Source of the DNA: CAVVNC01 sp963750015
GTDB taxonomy: Bacteria > Desulfobacterota > Syntrophorhabdia > Syntrophorhabdales > WCHB1-27
Length of the DNA stretch: 64,000 nucleotides
Direction: 5' to 3'
Assembly: GCA_963750015.1 (NCBI GenBank)
Contig: CAVVPU010000177.1
Span: forward strand, 1 to 64,000
The position numbers and the translations under genes are program-made. A model generated the notes under the pieces. The model saw only the letters and a list, made by a program, of their open reading frames with translations. It had not been told where the DNA came from and did no database searches. Shown here piece after piece: positions 8,438 to 17,502 of this stretch; the stretch's first letter is position 1; the number at the start of each line of letters is the position of its first letter.

Positions 8438-9531
8438 AGGCGCTGGTGGCGTTGGAAGACGGGACGGTTTTTGAAGGCAGGAGTGTGGGAATAGAAGGAG
8501 AGCAGGAAGGAGAGGTCGTCTTCAACACGAGCATGACGGGGTACCAGGAGATCCTGACGGACCCGTCTTACAAGGGGCAGATCGTGACCATGACCTATCC
8601 GCTCATCGGGAACTACGGCGTGAACGAGGAAGACGTGGAGTCGAACGGCCCGAAGGCCGAGGCCTTCCTGGCCCGGGAGTTCAGCAGGGTCACGAGCAAC
8701 TTCAGGGCAAAGGAAAGCCTCATCGATTATCTTTCGCGTCACGGGATCATGGCGATCGACGAGGTGGACACTCGCGCCCTCACGAAACATATCAGAGAAA
8801 AGGGAGCCATGAAGGCTTTTATCTCGACCTCTGACCTGAACCCCGAGAGCCTCGTGCACAAAGCCCGGGAATCGAAGGGTATACTAGGCATAGACCTTGT
8901 CAGGGAGGTTACCTGCGAGACACCCTATGTCTTCGGCGATGACGGAGGCGATTTACATACGGTGGTTATGGATTTCGGGGTAAAGGCCAATATACCGCGC
9001 ATGCTCAAGAAAACGGGATGCCGGGTGACTGTGGTGCCGGCCCGGACGACCGCGGCAGAGATACTCGATATGCAGCCCGACGGTGTGCTTCTCTCCAATG
9101 GCCCGGGCGATCCGGAAGGGGTGCCCGACGTGGTGGCCGAGATAAGAAAACTCTTCGGAAAAAAACCTATCTTCGGCATTTGCCTCGGCCAGCAGCTCCT
9201 CGGTCTCGCATACGGCGGCAAGACGTACAAGCTCAAGTTCGGTCACAGGGGAGGCAATCAGCCTATCAAGGAAATCGCGACAGGAAGAGTGAGCATCACC
9301 TCGGAGAATCATGGTTTTGCGGTCGATCTGAAGTCACTTGAAAAGGAGCGGGTAAAGGCAACCCATGTGAATCTCAACGACGGCACCCTCGAGGGCATGG
9401 AGCACGAAATCTACCCCATCTTCTCTGTACAGTTCCATCCCGAGGCATCGCCGGGTCCCCACGATTCCTACGGCCTGTTCAAGAAGTTCAGACAACTCAT
9501 GGAGGCGTTCAGGAAGGAGAGACATGCCTAA
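8434..9531 (+). CDS. carA: Carbamoyl-phosphate synthase small subunit
   Basis: A 365-residue glutaminase subunit that supplies ammonia to CarB for pyrimidine and arginine synthesis. The N-terminal domain starts MKALVALEDGTVFEGRSVG. The class I amidotransferase domain shows the nucleophile motif GICLGQQLLG and the His/Glu pair in FSVQFHPEASPGP. ATG 8434 is chosen over the earlier in-frame ATG at 8398: it has GGAGGAAA at 8423-8430 with good spacing, and it forms ATGA with the upstream stop. It overlaps carB by 8 bases. Confidence 0.97.
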   Translation: MKALVALEDGTVFEGRSVGIEGEQEGEVVFNTSMTGYQEILTDPSYKGQIVTMTYPLIGNYGVNEEDVESNGPKAEAFLAREFSRVTSNFRAKESLIDYLSRHGIMAIDEVDTRALTKHIREKGAMKAFISTSDLNPESLVHKARESKGILGIDLVREVTCETPYVFGDDGGDLHTVVMDFGVKANIPRMLKKTGCRVTVVPARTTAAEILDMQPDGVLLSNGPGDPEGVPDVVAEIRKLFGKKPIFGICLGQQLLGLAYGGKTYKLKFGHRGGNQPIKEIATGRVSITSENHGFAVDLKSLEKERVKATHVNLNDGTLEGMEHEIYPIFSVQFHPEASPGPHDSYGLFKKFRQLMEAFRKERHA

Positions 9532-12500
9532 ACGGGAAGATATCAAAAGCATTTTTCTCATCGGTTCCGGCCCTATAGTAATCGGTCAGGCCTGCGAATT
9601 CGACTACTCGGGAAGCCAGGCGTGCAAGGCCCTCAGGGAGGAAGGCTACAGGATTATTCTGATAAACAGTAATCCTGCCACCATCATGACCGATCCGACC
9701 ATGGCGGACAGGACTTATGTGGAGCCCCTCATCCCGGAGGTGCTCGAAGCGATCATCAAGGCCGAGAGACCCGACGCACTCCTGCCGACCCTAGGGGGCC
9801 AGACAGGACTCAACCTGGCGACTATCCTTTCGGAAAGAGGCATTCTCGAGAAGTACCAGGTCGAACTGATCGGCGCCGACTATGCAGCCATAAAGAAGGC
9901 GGAGGACAGGGAGGAGTTCAAGGCCGCCATGGAGAAGATCGGCCTCGAAGTCCCTCAATCCGGTTTCGCCTATAATGTCGAGCAGGCGCGTAAGGTGGTC
10001 AAGGAAGTCGGTTTCCCTGCCATCATACGGCCGAGCTACACGCTGGGCGGTACCGGAGGGGCAGTGGCCTATAATATCGAAGAGTTCGAGGTCCTCGCAA
10101 CCCGTGGCATCGAGAGCAGCATGATCAATGAGATCCTCATCGAGGAATCGGTGATCGGCTGGAAAGAGTTCGAGCTGGAGGTCATGAGAGACAAGAAGGA
10201 TAATGTCGTCATTGTCTGCTCCATCGAGAACTTCGATCCCATGGGCGTTCATACGGGGGACAGCATTACCGTCGCTCCTGCCCAGACCCTCACCGACAAA
10301 GAGTACCAGAAGATGAGGGACGCTGCTATCGCCATCATACGGGAGATAGGCGTGGAGACGGGCGGCTCGAATATTCAATTCGCGGTGAATCCGGAAGACG
10401 GCAGGATGGTCGTCATAGAGATGAATCCCAGGGTGTCGAGAAGCTCGGCCCTCGCTTCCAAAGCCACGGGTTTTCCCATCGCCAAAATAGCGGCGAAGCT
10501 GGCGGTCGGTTATACCCTGGACGAGATACCGAACGACATCACCAAGAAGACACCGGCTTCCTTCGAGCCTACCATAGACTACTGCGTGGTGAAGATCCCG
10601 AGGTTCACCTTCGAAAAATTCAAGGGCGCCGACGAAACCCTCACCATTTCCATGAAATCGGTGGGGGAGGCCATGGCTATCGGCAGAACCTTCAAGGAAG
10701 CATTAATGAAGGGCTTCCGGTCGCTGGAGGTAGGGGCCCACGGCATCATGGACGATCGGCACCCCGCGGGGCCGACCGATCTCGAGCTCATCAGACAGAA
10801 GCTCATCATTCCCAACCAGAACAGGGTATTCTTCATCCGCCATGCCCTCAAGGCAGGCATGGATGTGGAGGAGATTCACAGCCTGACCAGGATAGATAGG
10901 TGGTTCCTCGAAAACATCGACGAAATAGTGCGGTTCGAGGATGAGCTGGAGGCATACCGAAGCGACCTTCCCATATTCTCCCGGCCGGAATCGGTGCCGG
11001 AAGAGCTCATAAGACGGGCGAAGCGTTATGGCTACTCGGACAAGCAGATCGGAACCTTTATCGGCTTGTCCGAGGCCGAGGTACGCCAGTGGCGGATAAG
11101 CAGGTCAATAGAAAGCGTGTTCAAGCTCGTCGATACGTGCGCGGCCGAGTTCGAGGCTTACACCCCGTACTATTACTCGACCTATGAAAAGGAGAACGAA
11201 TCGCGGGACTCCGACCGGAAAAAGATCATGATACTCGGGGGTGGCCCGAACCGGATCGGCCAGGGTATAGAATTCGATTACTGCTGCGTCCACGCGGCGT
11301 TCGCCCTGAAAGAGCTCGACTTCGAGACGATCATGGTGAACAGCAATCCCGAGACGGTGAGCACCGACTACGATACTTCGGACAAGCTTTATTTCGAGCC
11401 TTTAACGCTGGAAAACGTGCTCGACATCGTGGCGAGGGAGAAGCCGGACGGAGTAATTGTCCAGTTCGGGGGTCAGACTCCGCTGAACCTTGCAGTACCC
11501 TTGAAAAAAGCCGGGGTGAACATCATCGGGACCAGTCCCGAAAGTATCGACATTGCGGAGGACCGGGAAAAGTTCAAGGCCCTTCTCAAGAAGCTCGACC
11601 TTACCCAGCCGGAAAACGGCATAGCGACCTCCTTCGAAGAAGCCAAGAAGGTGGCGAATATAATCGGCTACCCCATAGTGGTCAGACCCTCCTATGTGCT
11701 CGGAGGCAGGGCTATGGAGATAGTTTACGCAGAGAATGATCTCGAATCGTTCGTCGAGAAGGCTTATGAGGCTTCTCCCGATCTTCCCATTCTTATCGAC
11801 AAGTTCCTCGAAGACGCAATCGAGATCGACGTGGATGCGGTGGCGGATGGGGACCGGTGCGTGGTTGCGGGCATCATGGAACACATAGAGGAGGCGGGAA
11901 TTCATTCCGGGGACAGCGCGAGCGCCCTGCCGCCCTATTCGCTCAACGACGACCTCATTGAACGTATAAAGTCAAATACCTATGACCTTGCCAGGGAGCT
12001 TCACGTGGTGGGGCTCATGAACATTCAGTACGCGATCAAGAACGACATAGTCTACGTGCTGGAGGTGAACCCCAGGGCCAGCCGGACAGTACCCTTCGTG
12101 AGCAAGGCCACAGGCGTTCAGTGGGCCAAGATTGCAGCAAAACTGATGACAGGCGTGAAGCTCTCAGACCTCGGCATCGAGCGTGAGGTGGAGGTGCGTC
12201 ATTTTGCGGTTAAGGAATCGGTCTTTCCCTTCAACAAGTTCTTTGGCGTCGACACCATCCTCGGCCCGGAGATGAAGTCGACCGGTGAGGTGATGGGCAT
12301 CGATTTCAATTTCGGGGCTGCCTTTTGGAAGTCACAGCTCGGGGCCGGGCAAAATCTGCCCTTCGACGGCAACGTATTCTTGAGCGTGAAGAACAAGGAC
12401 AAGAGAAACGTGGTCTTCATAGCGAAGAAGCTTTCAGATTTGGGGTTCAAAATTTTTGCGACCAGGGGAACAGGGAAGATCCTCGCGAACAGCGGGATCG

Positions 12501-12763
12501 AGACCATCTTCGTCAATAAAGTTTCGGAAGGGCGGCCCCACGTGGTCGACATGATCAAGAACGGCCAGATCCACCTCATTATCAATACCCCGAGCGGGAG
12601 AAAGCCCAAGAATGACGAGGTGCTTATCAGGGCCGGGGCGGTGCAGTACAAGATCCCCTATACCACGACCATCTCCGGGGCCCAGGCCGTGGTAAATGCC
12701 ATAGAAACCATGAAGAAGGGCATCCTCAGCGTAAAGCCCTTGCAGGACTACTACGCGGTATGA
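9524..12763 (+). CDS. carB: Carbamoyl-phosphate synthase large subunit
   Basis: A 1079-residue synthetase that makes carbamoyl phosphate from bicarbonate, ammonia and two ATP. The internal duplication is plain: each half has a pre-ATP-grasp start (IFLIGSGPIVIGQACEFDYS; IMILGGGPNRIGQGIEFDYC) and an ATP-grasp loop (RPSYTLGGTGG; RPSYVLGGRAM). A C-terminal MGS-like allosteric domain follows (about residues 935-1079, with FATRGTGKIL). The length is standard. It is translationally coupled to carA. Confidence 0.97.
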   Translation: MPKREDIKSIFLIGSGPIVIGQACEFDYSGSQACKALREEGYRIILINSNPATIMTDPTMADRTYVEPLIPEVLEAIIKAERPDALLPTLGGQTGLNLATILSERGILEKYQVELIGADYAAIKKAEDREEFKAAMEKIGLEVPQSGFAYNVEQARKVVKEVGFPAIIRPSYTLGGTGGAVAYNIEEFEVLATRGIESSMINEILIEESVIGWKEFELEVMRDKKDNVVIVCSIENFDPMGVHTGDSITVAPAQTLTDKEYQKMRDAAIAIIREIGVETGGSNIQFAVNPEDGRMVVIEMNPRVSRSSALASKATGFPIAKIAAKLAVGYTLDEIPNDITKKTPASFEPTIDYCVVKIPRFTFEKFKGADETLTISMKSVGEAMAIGRTFKEALMKGFRSLEVGAHGIMDDRHPAGPTDLELIRQKLIIPNQNRVFFIRHALKAGMDVEEIHSLTRIDRWFLENIDEIVRFEDELEAYRSDLPIFSRPESVPEELIRRAKRYGYSDKQIGTFIGLSEAEVRQWRISRSIESVFKLVDTCAAEFEAYTPYYYSTYEKENESRDSDRKKIMILGGGPNRIGQGIEFDYCCVHAAFALKELDFETIMVNSNPETVSTDYDTSDKLYFEPLTLENVLDIVAREKPDGVIVQFGGQTPLNLAVPLKKAGVNIIGTSPESIDIAEDREKFKALLKKLDLTQPENGIATSFEEAKKVANIIGYPIVVRPSYVLGGRAMEIVYAENDLESFVEKAYEASPDLPILIDKFLEDAIEIDVDAVADGDRCVVAGIMEHIEEAGIHSGDSASALPPYSLNDDLIERIKSNTYDLARELHVVGLMNIQYAIKNDIVYVLEVNPRASRTVPFVSKATGVQWAKIAAKLMTGVKLSDLGIEREVEVRHFAVKESVFPFNKFFGVDTILGPEMKSTGEVMGIDFNFGAAFWKSQLGAGQNLPFDGNVFLSVKNKDKRNVVFIAKKLSDLGFKIFATRGTGKILANSGIETIFVNKVSEGRPHVVDMIKNGQIHLIINTPSGRKPKNDEVLIRAGAVQYKIPYTTTISGAQAVVNAIETMKKGILSVKPLQDYYAV

Positions 12764-12793
12764 TTCCGCGGACTAAAGAAAAGGGTCCGGAAA

Positions 12794-14011
12794 ATGGATG
12801 AATTGAAAGGAAAGGAAAAGGTCTTGATCAAGGTAAAGAACCCGATCGTCGACATGGACGGCGACGAGCAGACGCGCATTATCTGGTCGATGATAAAAGA
12901 AAAGCTTATTCGCCCTTTTCTCGACATAGACCTGAAGTACTACGATCTTGGGCTTGCCATGCGCGATGAGACGGACGACCGGATCACCAGTGACGCGGCG
13001 AGGGCGATAAAGGAATACGGCGTGGGTGTGAAATGCGCGACGATCACCCCCGATGCCGAAAGGGTCTCCGAGTATAGTCTCAAGCGCGCCTGGCCGTCGC
13101 CGAACGGCACGATCAGGTCTATTCTCGACGGCACGGTCTTCCGAAAACCGATCATGGTAAAGAACATCTCTCCCGCGGTTCGGAGCTGGAAGAAGCCCAT
13201 AATCATCGGGCGACACGCCTACGGCGATTTTTACAGAGGCGTGGAAATGAAGATAGATGCGCCGGGCAAGGTGGAGCTCGTCTACACCCCGGCTATCGGA
13301 GGGGAACAACGCCTTTTGGTCCATGACTTCAAGGCTCCCGGCGTTATAATGGCCATGCACAATCTCGAGGGCTCCGTCCGCTCCTTCGCACGATCCTGCA
13401 TAAACTACGCTTTGAGCGAGCAGATAGATCTGTGGTTCTCCATGAAAGACACGATCAGCAAGAAGTATCACGCTTTTTTCAAGGATGTCTTCAGCGATGA
13501 GGTAGGGCAGCGGCGCGCTGCCCTCGATAAGGCCGGAATCGGCTACCGCTATCTACTCATTGACGACGCAGCCGCCCAGATGATGAAGCAGGAAGGGAAT
13601 ATCCTGTGGGCCCTGAGCAACTATGACGGTGATGTATTCTCCGATGTAGTTGCCGCGGGTTTCGGCTCTCTCGGCATGATGACCTCTGTCCTCGTCTCAC
13701 CTGACGGGCATTATGAATTCGAGGCTGCCCACGGCACGGTGCGGCGGCATTACTACGAACATCTGAAAGGCCACGCGACGAGCACCAACTCGGTGGCCTC
13801 CATCTTCGCCTGGAGCGGGGCAATCAAGAAGCGGGGGGAGATCGATTCTACGCCTGAAGTCACAGCTTTCGGCAGACTCATCGAAGAGGCGGTAATCGCT
13901 TGCATCGAGGACGGCATCGTCACGAAGGACCTCTTACCTCTCATGGAGCCCCGGCCTTCTACATATCAAACGACCGAGGGATTCATCGATAACGTGGCCG
14001 AGCGACTCTGA
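12794..14011 (+). CDS. icd: NADP-dependent isocitrate dehydrogenase, eukaryote-like homodimeric type
   Basis: A 405-residue decarboxylating dehydrogenase converting isocitrate to 2-oxoglutarate. The N-terminus KNPIVDMDGDEQTRIIW and the block KPIIIGRHAYGDFYR place it in the subfamily of human IDH1/IDH2 rather than E. coli Icd. The loop EAAHGTVRRHYYEH keeps the Arg-His pair that contacts the 2'-phosphate of NADP in this family. It starts 30 bases after carB and is probably co-transcribed. Oxidative TCA reactions or 2-oxoglutarate supply for glutamate are both possible uses. Confidence 0.93.
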   Translation: MDELKGKEKVLIKVKNPIVDMDGDEQTRIIWSMIKEKLIRPFLDIDLKYYDLGLAMRDETDDRITSDAARAIKEYGVGVKCATITPDAERVSEYSLKRAWPSPNGTIRSILDGTVFRKPIMVKNISPAVRSWKKPIIIGRHAYGDFYRGVEMKIDAPGKVELVYTPAIGGEQRLLVHDFKAPGVIMAMHNLEGSVRSFARSCINYALSEQIDLWFSMKDTISKKYHAFFKDVFSDEVGQRRAALDKAGIGYRYLLIDDAAAQMMKQEGNILWALSNYDGDVFSDVVAAGFGSLGMMTSVLVSPDGHYEFEAAHGTVRRHYYEHLKGHATSTNSVASIFAWSGAIKKRGEIDSTPEVTAFGRLIEEAVIACIEDGIVTKDLLPLMEPRPSTYQTTEGFIDNVAERL

Positions 14012-14056
14012 TGAAGGGAAAGATATCCCCTAATACGCTGAATCATGAATCTTCGG

Positions 14057-14488
14057 TCACTCCTGTCTCGTCAAAGCTGCGATAAAAACCCCGGGAACGG
14101 GCGCGATCTTTCTCGAAGGGTAGTCGAAGGCGGCCAGGCCCGTCTCGACGAGACCTACGAGCAGATCTCCTTTGGTCACACGGTGAAACAGGCGAAAACC
14201 GAGGCGGCTTAACTCGCCCACGTGCGTCTCGATGAGGAGCTCATCGAACATGAAAGCCTCCGACCTGTAGTTCACCACGAGGTCTGACATTACTACGCCT
14301 GTCCGGCCATCGCCGAGATCAAGCTCGCTGAATCCCAGGGAAGAAAACATCCGGGCCCGGGCAGTGCCGATGAGCGAGATAAGGCTGTCGTTGGCGAGAT
14401 GGCCTCCGTAGTTGAGGTCGCGCGGCTGAACCTCCAGGGTACAGCGGAACTCGTATGCTTTCTGCTGGATAAGCCTCACCCTCGGCAT
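14057..14488 (-). CDS. Hotdog-fold acyl-CoA thioesterase (YbgC/4-HBT-like)
   Basis: About 143 residues with a single hotdog domain. The catalytic-region motif reads PRDLNYGGHLANDSLISLIG, comparable to DxDxxGHVNNxxY of 4-hydroxybenzoyl-CoA thioesterase relatives, and is followed by the VVNYRSEAFMFDEL strand. The start at 14488 (MPRVRLIQQ) is preferred because the 26 extra residues of the longer frame look non-coding. It converges on icd. The substrate cannot be told from sequence. Confidence 0.75.
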   Translation of the reverse strand: MPRVRLIQQKAYEFRCTLEVQPRDLNYGGHLANDSLISLIGTARARMFSSLGFSELDLGDGRTGVVMSDLVVNYRSEAFMFDELLIETHVGELSRLGFRLFHRVTKGDLLVGLVETGLAAFDYPSRKIAPVPGVFIAALTRQE

Positions 14489-14772
14489 GGTCGGTCCTTT
14501 CCCTTTCGCAAGAACGTGGCAGTTCGTCTTTTCCCTTGATCTACCACGTGTCGAGGGCCATGTCAACTCGCGTGTTTGTCCCCTTTCAAATCCGGAAATG
14601 AGAGGTCTTATGTTTCACGATGCTTGTCGGCCCTATCCCTTAAGCAGATCCGGGCTTTATCGTTCCAGGTCTTATCCGGCCGGGGTGAGGTCGGTAATAG
14701 AAGAAGGAGGTGGCTTATGCCCCTATCGGCAGACCCATACAATTTTGCTGTCTTTTGTGCTATAAAAGTGTG

Positions 14773-15975
14773 ATGAACGACAATGAGAATCCCAGAGTCA
14801 GATGGCTCGATATCGTGCCTACGGTACATGAGGGTGCACAGGCCTTTGTGCTTCGGGACCCGGAAGGGATTACCGACAAGTCCCTCCTCGTGTCCAGGGA
14901 CGTTCTGCTTCTTATTTCCCTCATGGACGGCACGAGATCGATGGTCGACATCCGGTCCCAGTACGTGAAAACATCCGGTTCCCTGGTGGATACGGACCGG
15001 ATAGGGTCGGTGGTTGATACACTGGATGAGTGCTTTCTCCTGCTCAATAGACGCTATGAGATGCACGTCAGCCGTCTCAGAGAGGAATATGAGGCCCTGC
15101 CTTTTCGAAACGCGTGTCTTCCGGGTAAAACATATCCTGAGGATGCGAACGTGCTGCGCTCGTACCTCGCTAATTTGATGGCCGGGCAAGCAAGTAAGCC
15201 TGTTCGGTCGGGCAGGGTTGTCGGCATGATAGCGCCCCACATCGATTACGCAAGGGGGGCAGACGTTTACCGCAGCGTTTACAGATTTTTGCCGACCGAC
15301 GGGAATACCCTTTTCATCGTCTTCGGTACCTGCCACAAACTTACCCGTAAGATATGGAGCATTTCTCTCAAGGATGTCGTGACTCCCCTTGGAAGAATCA
15401 AGACGACTGAGGAGGTCGGCGAGCTGATCAGGCACGACTCTCTTCTGAAGGATTACGTCGATGAATGGCCGCATCGGAACGAGCATTCCATCGAGCTTCA
15501 GTTGCCTCTGATGCAGTTTCTTCTGGAAGGGAGACAGTTTGAAGTTCTTTCTATCCTTACCGGGTCCCTTCACGAGTATATTGAGGACGGACGTACCCTC
15601 GACCAGGGCGAGGTGCCGGCATTATTGGAAAGCCTCAAAAGCCTTGTCAGCTCACACAAAGGCCCTATCGTTCTTCTTGCAGCGGCTGATCTCGCCCATA
15701 TAGGCGCACAGTTCGGAGACGCACAGCCCCTCGATAGCATGCTCGAAGAGTCGAAGATAAGGGATGAGGAGCTTCTTCGGCATATAGCGGCAGTGGACGG
15801 CAGGGGATTCTTCGAGGCCGTGAAGAGGGAGGGGGACAGAAGACGAATCTGTGGACTCGCCCCTATCTATTTCGTCCTCTCCATGATGGATGCCCGACGG
15901 GGGGAGATGATCGGCTATCAGCAATGGACCGATGGAGCATCATCGGTGAGCTTTACAGGGATGATTTTCTACTGA
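14773..15975 (+). CDS. amrB: AmmeMemoRadiSam system protein B (Memo-like) with N-terminal extension
   Basis: A 400-residue protein. The C-terminal two thirds is a Memo/extradiol-dioxygenase-like domain with the conserved histidine and cysteine sites: GMIAPHIDYARGADVYRSVY, FGTCHK, EHSIELQLPLMQF and LAAADLAHIGAQFG. The first 110 or so residues form a separate alpha/beta domain (DGTRSMVDIRSQY) that may be a small winged-helix or PqqD-like module. The usual partners, AMMECR1 and a radical SAM protein, are not in the window. The ATG at 14773 lies 6 bases after a TATAAA box, so the message may be nearly leaderless. Confidence 0.82.
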   Translation: MNDNENPRVRWLDIVPTVHEGAQAFVLRDPEGITDKSLLVSRDVLLLISLMDGTRSMVDIRSQYVKTSGSLVDTDRIGSVVDTLDECFLLLNRRYEMHVSRLREEYEALPFRNACLPGKTYPEDANVLRSYLANLMAGQASKPVRSGRVVGMIAPHIDYARGADVYRSVYRFLPTDGNTLFIVFGTCHKLTRKIWSISLKDVVTPLGRIKTTEEVGELIRHDSLLKDYVDEWPHRNEHSIELQLPLMQFLLEGRQFEVLSILTGSLHEYIEDGRTLDQGEVPALLESLKSLVSSHKGPIVLLAAADLAHIGAQFGDAQPLDSMLEESKIRDEELLRHIAAVDGRGFFEAVKREGDRRRICGLAPIYFVLSMMDARRGEMIGYQQWTDGASSVSFTGMIFY

Positions 15976-16015
15976 ATGGGGCTCGCGTGTAAATATTGGG
16001 GCTTGCCGGGGCCGA

Positions 16016-16435
16016 TCACTCGCCGGTGATCTGTACTACTACTTCTCTTTCTCGGGGTCTGTTGTCGAATTCTGCAAAGACGACTTGTTGCCACGTGCCT
16101 AGCAGCATTTTTCCTTTCTCGAAAGGCACGGTGAGCGACGGACCGGCAATCGATGCCCTCACGTGGCTGTACCCGTTAGCGTCCCCCCATGTATCGTCGT
16201 GATAGTAGTGCTTGCGTGACGATGCTAATTGTTCGTAAAACCCCTTCATGTCCGCCACAAGCCCCGGTTCATATTCAAAAGTGGTAATGGCTCCGGTGGA
16301 ACCGACGGCAAAGACGAGAACGTTTCCCGACTGTAAGCCCGAATCTGTCAGCACGCCGGATACCTCTCCCGTGATGTCGATAAAATCGCCACTTCCCTTT
16401 GTCTTAAAGGAGACACGCCCGTTTATGATCTTCAT
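16016..16435 (-). CDS. yjbQ: YjbQ family protein (UPF0047)
   Basis: A 139-residue member of the UPF0047/YjbQ family, described as having secondary thiamine-phosphate synthase activity although the true role is unclear. The signatures are the N-terminal strand pair, VGSTGAITTFEYEPGL, HDDTWGDANGYSHVRASIAGPS and the C-terminal GTWQQVVFAEFDNRPREREVVVQI, which is the family hallmark. ATG 16435 is chosen because the conserved fold begins with MKIINGRVSF. Confidence 0.88.
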   Translation of the reverse strand: MKIINGRVSFKTKGSGDFIDITGEVSGVLTDSGLQSGNVLVFAVGSTGAITTFEYEPGLVADMKGFYEQLASSRKHYYHDDTWGDANGYSHVRASIAGPSLTVPFEKGKMLLGTWQQVVFAEFDNRPREREVVVQITGE

Positions 16436-16546
16436 GAATGCCTGCCTTTTTGGGAGCCTTAATCGACCGGTCAAGACGCCAAGAGGCGACTCGCCCTTTT
16501 CGAGCTTTCAGGTGATTGCCGTAACTATTTGGGAGAAAATAGAAAA

Positions 16547-16620
16547 TCGGGACGACTGGACTTGAACCAGCGACCCCAGCGTCCCGAACGCTGTGCTCTA
16601 CCATGCTGAGCTACGCCCCG
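16547..16620 (-). tRNA. tRNA-Pro (anticodon CGG)
   Basis: A 74-base cloverleaf read on the minus strand. The acceptor stem CGGGGCG pairs with CGTCCCG (one G-U). The D-arm is GCTC...GAGC, and the anticodon stem CAGCG/CGCTG encloses loop TTCGGGA with anticodon CGG. The T-arm GCTGG-TTCAAGT-CCAGT contains the usual TTCAA. The discriminator base is A and CCA is not encoded. G37 next to the anticodon fits proline tRNAs. Confidence 0.95.
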
Positions 16621-16737
16621 TGTGAGTAGGATAGCAGACTCCGGGGAAAAATGCCATCCTTTTTGATCGTGCGACCACCCTTATCGGCGAGATCGTAGTG
16701 CAGACCACGTCCGTGTCCCGGATGGCGGCTTTCCCCT

Positions 16738-17025
16738 TTACCGTTCCATTGAACAGGCCACGACCGTAAGCTGGGGAAAACCGCTTGGGCTTCTCGTTTC
16801 GATCACTATGTTCTTGGCTTTACAGCGGGGGCAACGGTAGAACGCCTCGTCACCCTCTTCCTCAAGCTCACACCTTCTCAGCGCATGGGTTTTCTTGCCC
16901 AGAGGGTTCCGCCTCGGCTCCATCTCCCACAGCACTTCCGAACAATTGAGGCACACGATTGTCCCCACTGTTTCTCCTCTAGATATTCTTACGCGGTTCC
17001 CTGTACAAATGCAATCACCTTTCAT
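16738..17025 (-). CDS. Small zinc-ribbon protein of unknown function
   Basis: A 95-residue protein with several Cys pairs: CIC near the start, CLNC (about residue 26), a lone C (about residue 53) and CPRC (about residue 66). This suggests one or two zinc ribbons. The start is taken at ATG 17025 because upstream codons of the longer frame fall in the repeat cluster. No family was recognised. It could be a small regulatory or RNA-binding zinc ribbon, or a spurious frame with Cys by chance. Confidence 0.45.
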   Translation of the reverse strand: MKGDCICTGNRVRISRGETVGTIVCLNCSEVLWEMEPRRNPLGKKTHALRRCELEEEGDEAFYRCPRCKAKNIVIETRSPSGFPQLTVVACSMER

Positions 17026-17108
17026 GATTATCGGCCCAACGGCAGGTTTAGTGAATAACCCTGCCGCAAGCAGTAGGGTATCCAAGAAAACGAGCGAAGC
17101 GAGTCTTC

Positions 17109-17492
17109 GAGGGGGCGACGCGAGCCCCACATGACAACCCGCGAGCCCCGGCAGTTCCCCCTATTCGGCCGTTGTGCGGCCACTGACCATGCGCACCTGC
17201 GGCGGTCCTTCCTTTTTATGAGGGGGAGTCTCTGCGGGCTTTGGAAGAAAAGGCAAGAACCTATCGCGGACCAGGCCCTCGCCGTTGGCGATGGTCCGCG
17301 AGGGCAAGCCTGGACGGAGGGGGCGACGCGAGCCCCATTAAATTGATTGCCTGCGAGTACCCGGCAGTCCACCCGTATAGGCGGTCCGACGGGGTCGCAT
17401 GAGTGCGCGCCTGCGGCGGTCCTTCCTTTTTATGAGGGGGTGGCTCCGTGGGCTTTGCCCACGGAGGGGGCGACGCGAGCCCCATTAAATTG
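17109..17492. repeat. Intergenic repeat cluster
   Basis: Three copies of a GAGGGGGCGACGCGAGCCCC core occur at 17109-17128, 17317-17336 and 17464-17483; the last two continue as ATTAAATTG. A second element (CTGCGGCGGTCCTTCC and the following TTTTTATGAGGGGG) occurs at 17197-17226 and 17411-17440. The units are about 208 and 147 bases long. The longer unit holds a strong inverted repeat (TCGCGGACCA ... TGGTCCGCGA, about 17263-17300) and the shorter one a 10-bp hairpin (17444-17466). Short frames here translate to recurring MGLASPP or GATRAPLN, which is repeat artefact and not protein. Confidence 0.85.
17444..17466 (-). terminator. Perfect hairpin 37 bases after rodA; possible terminator
   Basis: CTCCGTGGGC and GCCCACGGAG form a 10-bp perfect stem with a TTT (AAA on minus) loop. 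It follows the rodA stop in the direction of transcription, but no U-run follows on that strand, so factor-independent termination is uncertain. It is also part of the repeat cluster. Confidence 0.3.
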
Positions 17493-17502
17493 CCCGGCGC
17501 CA

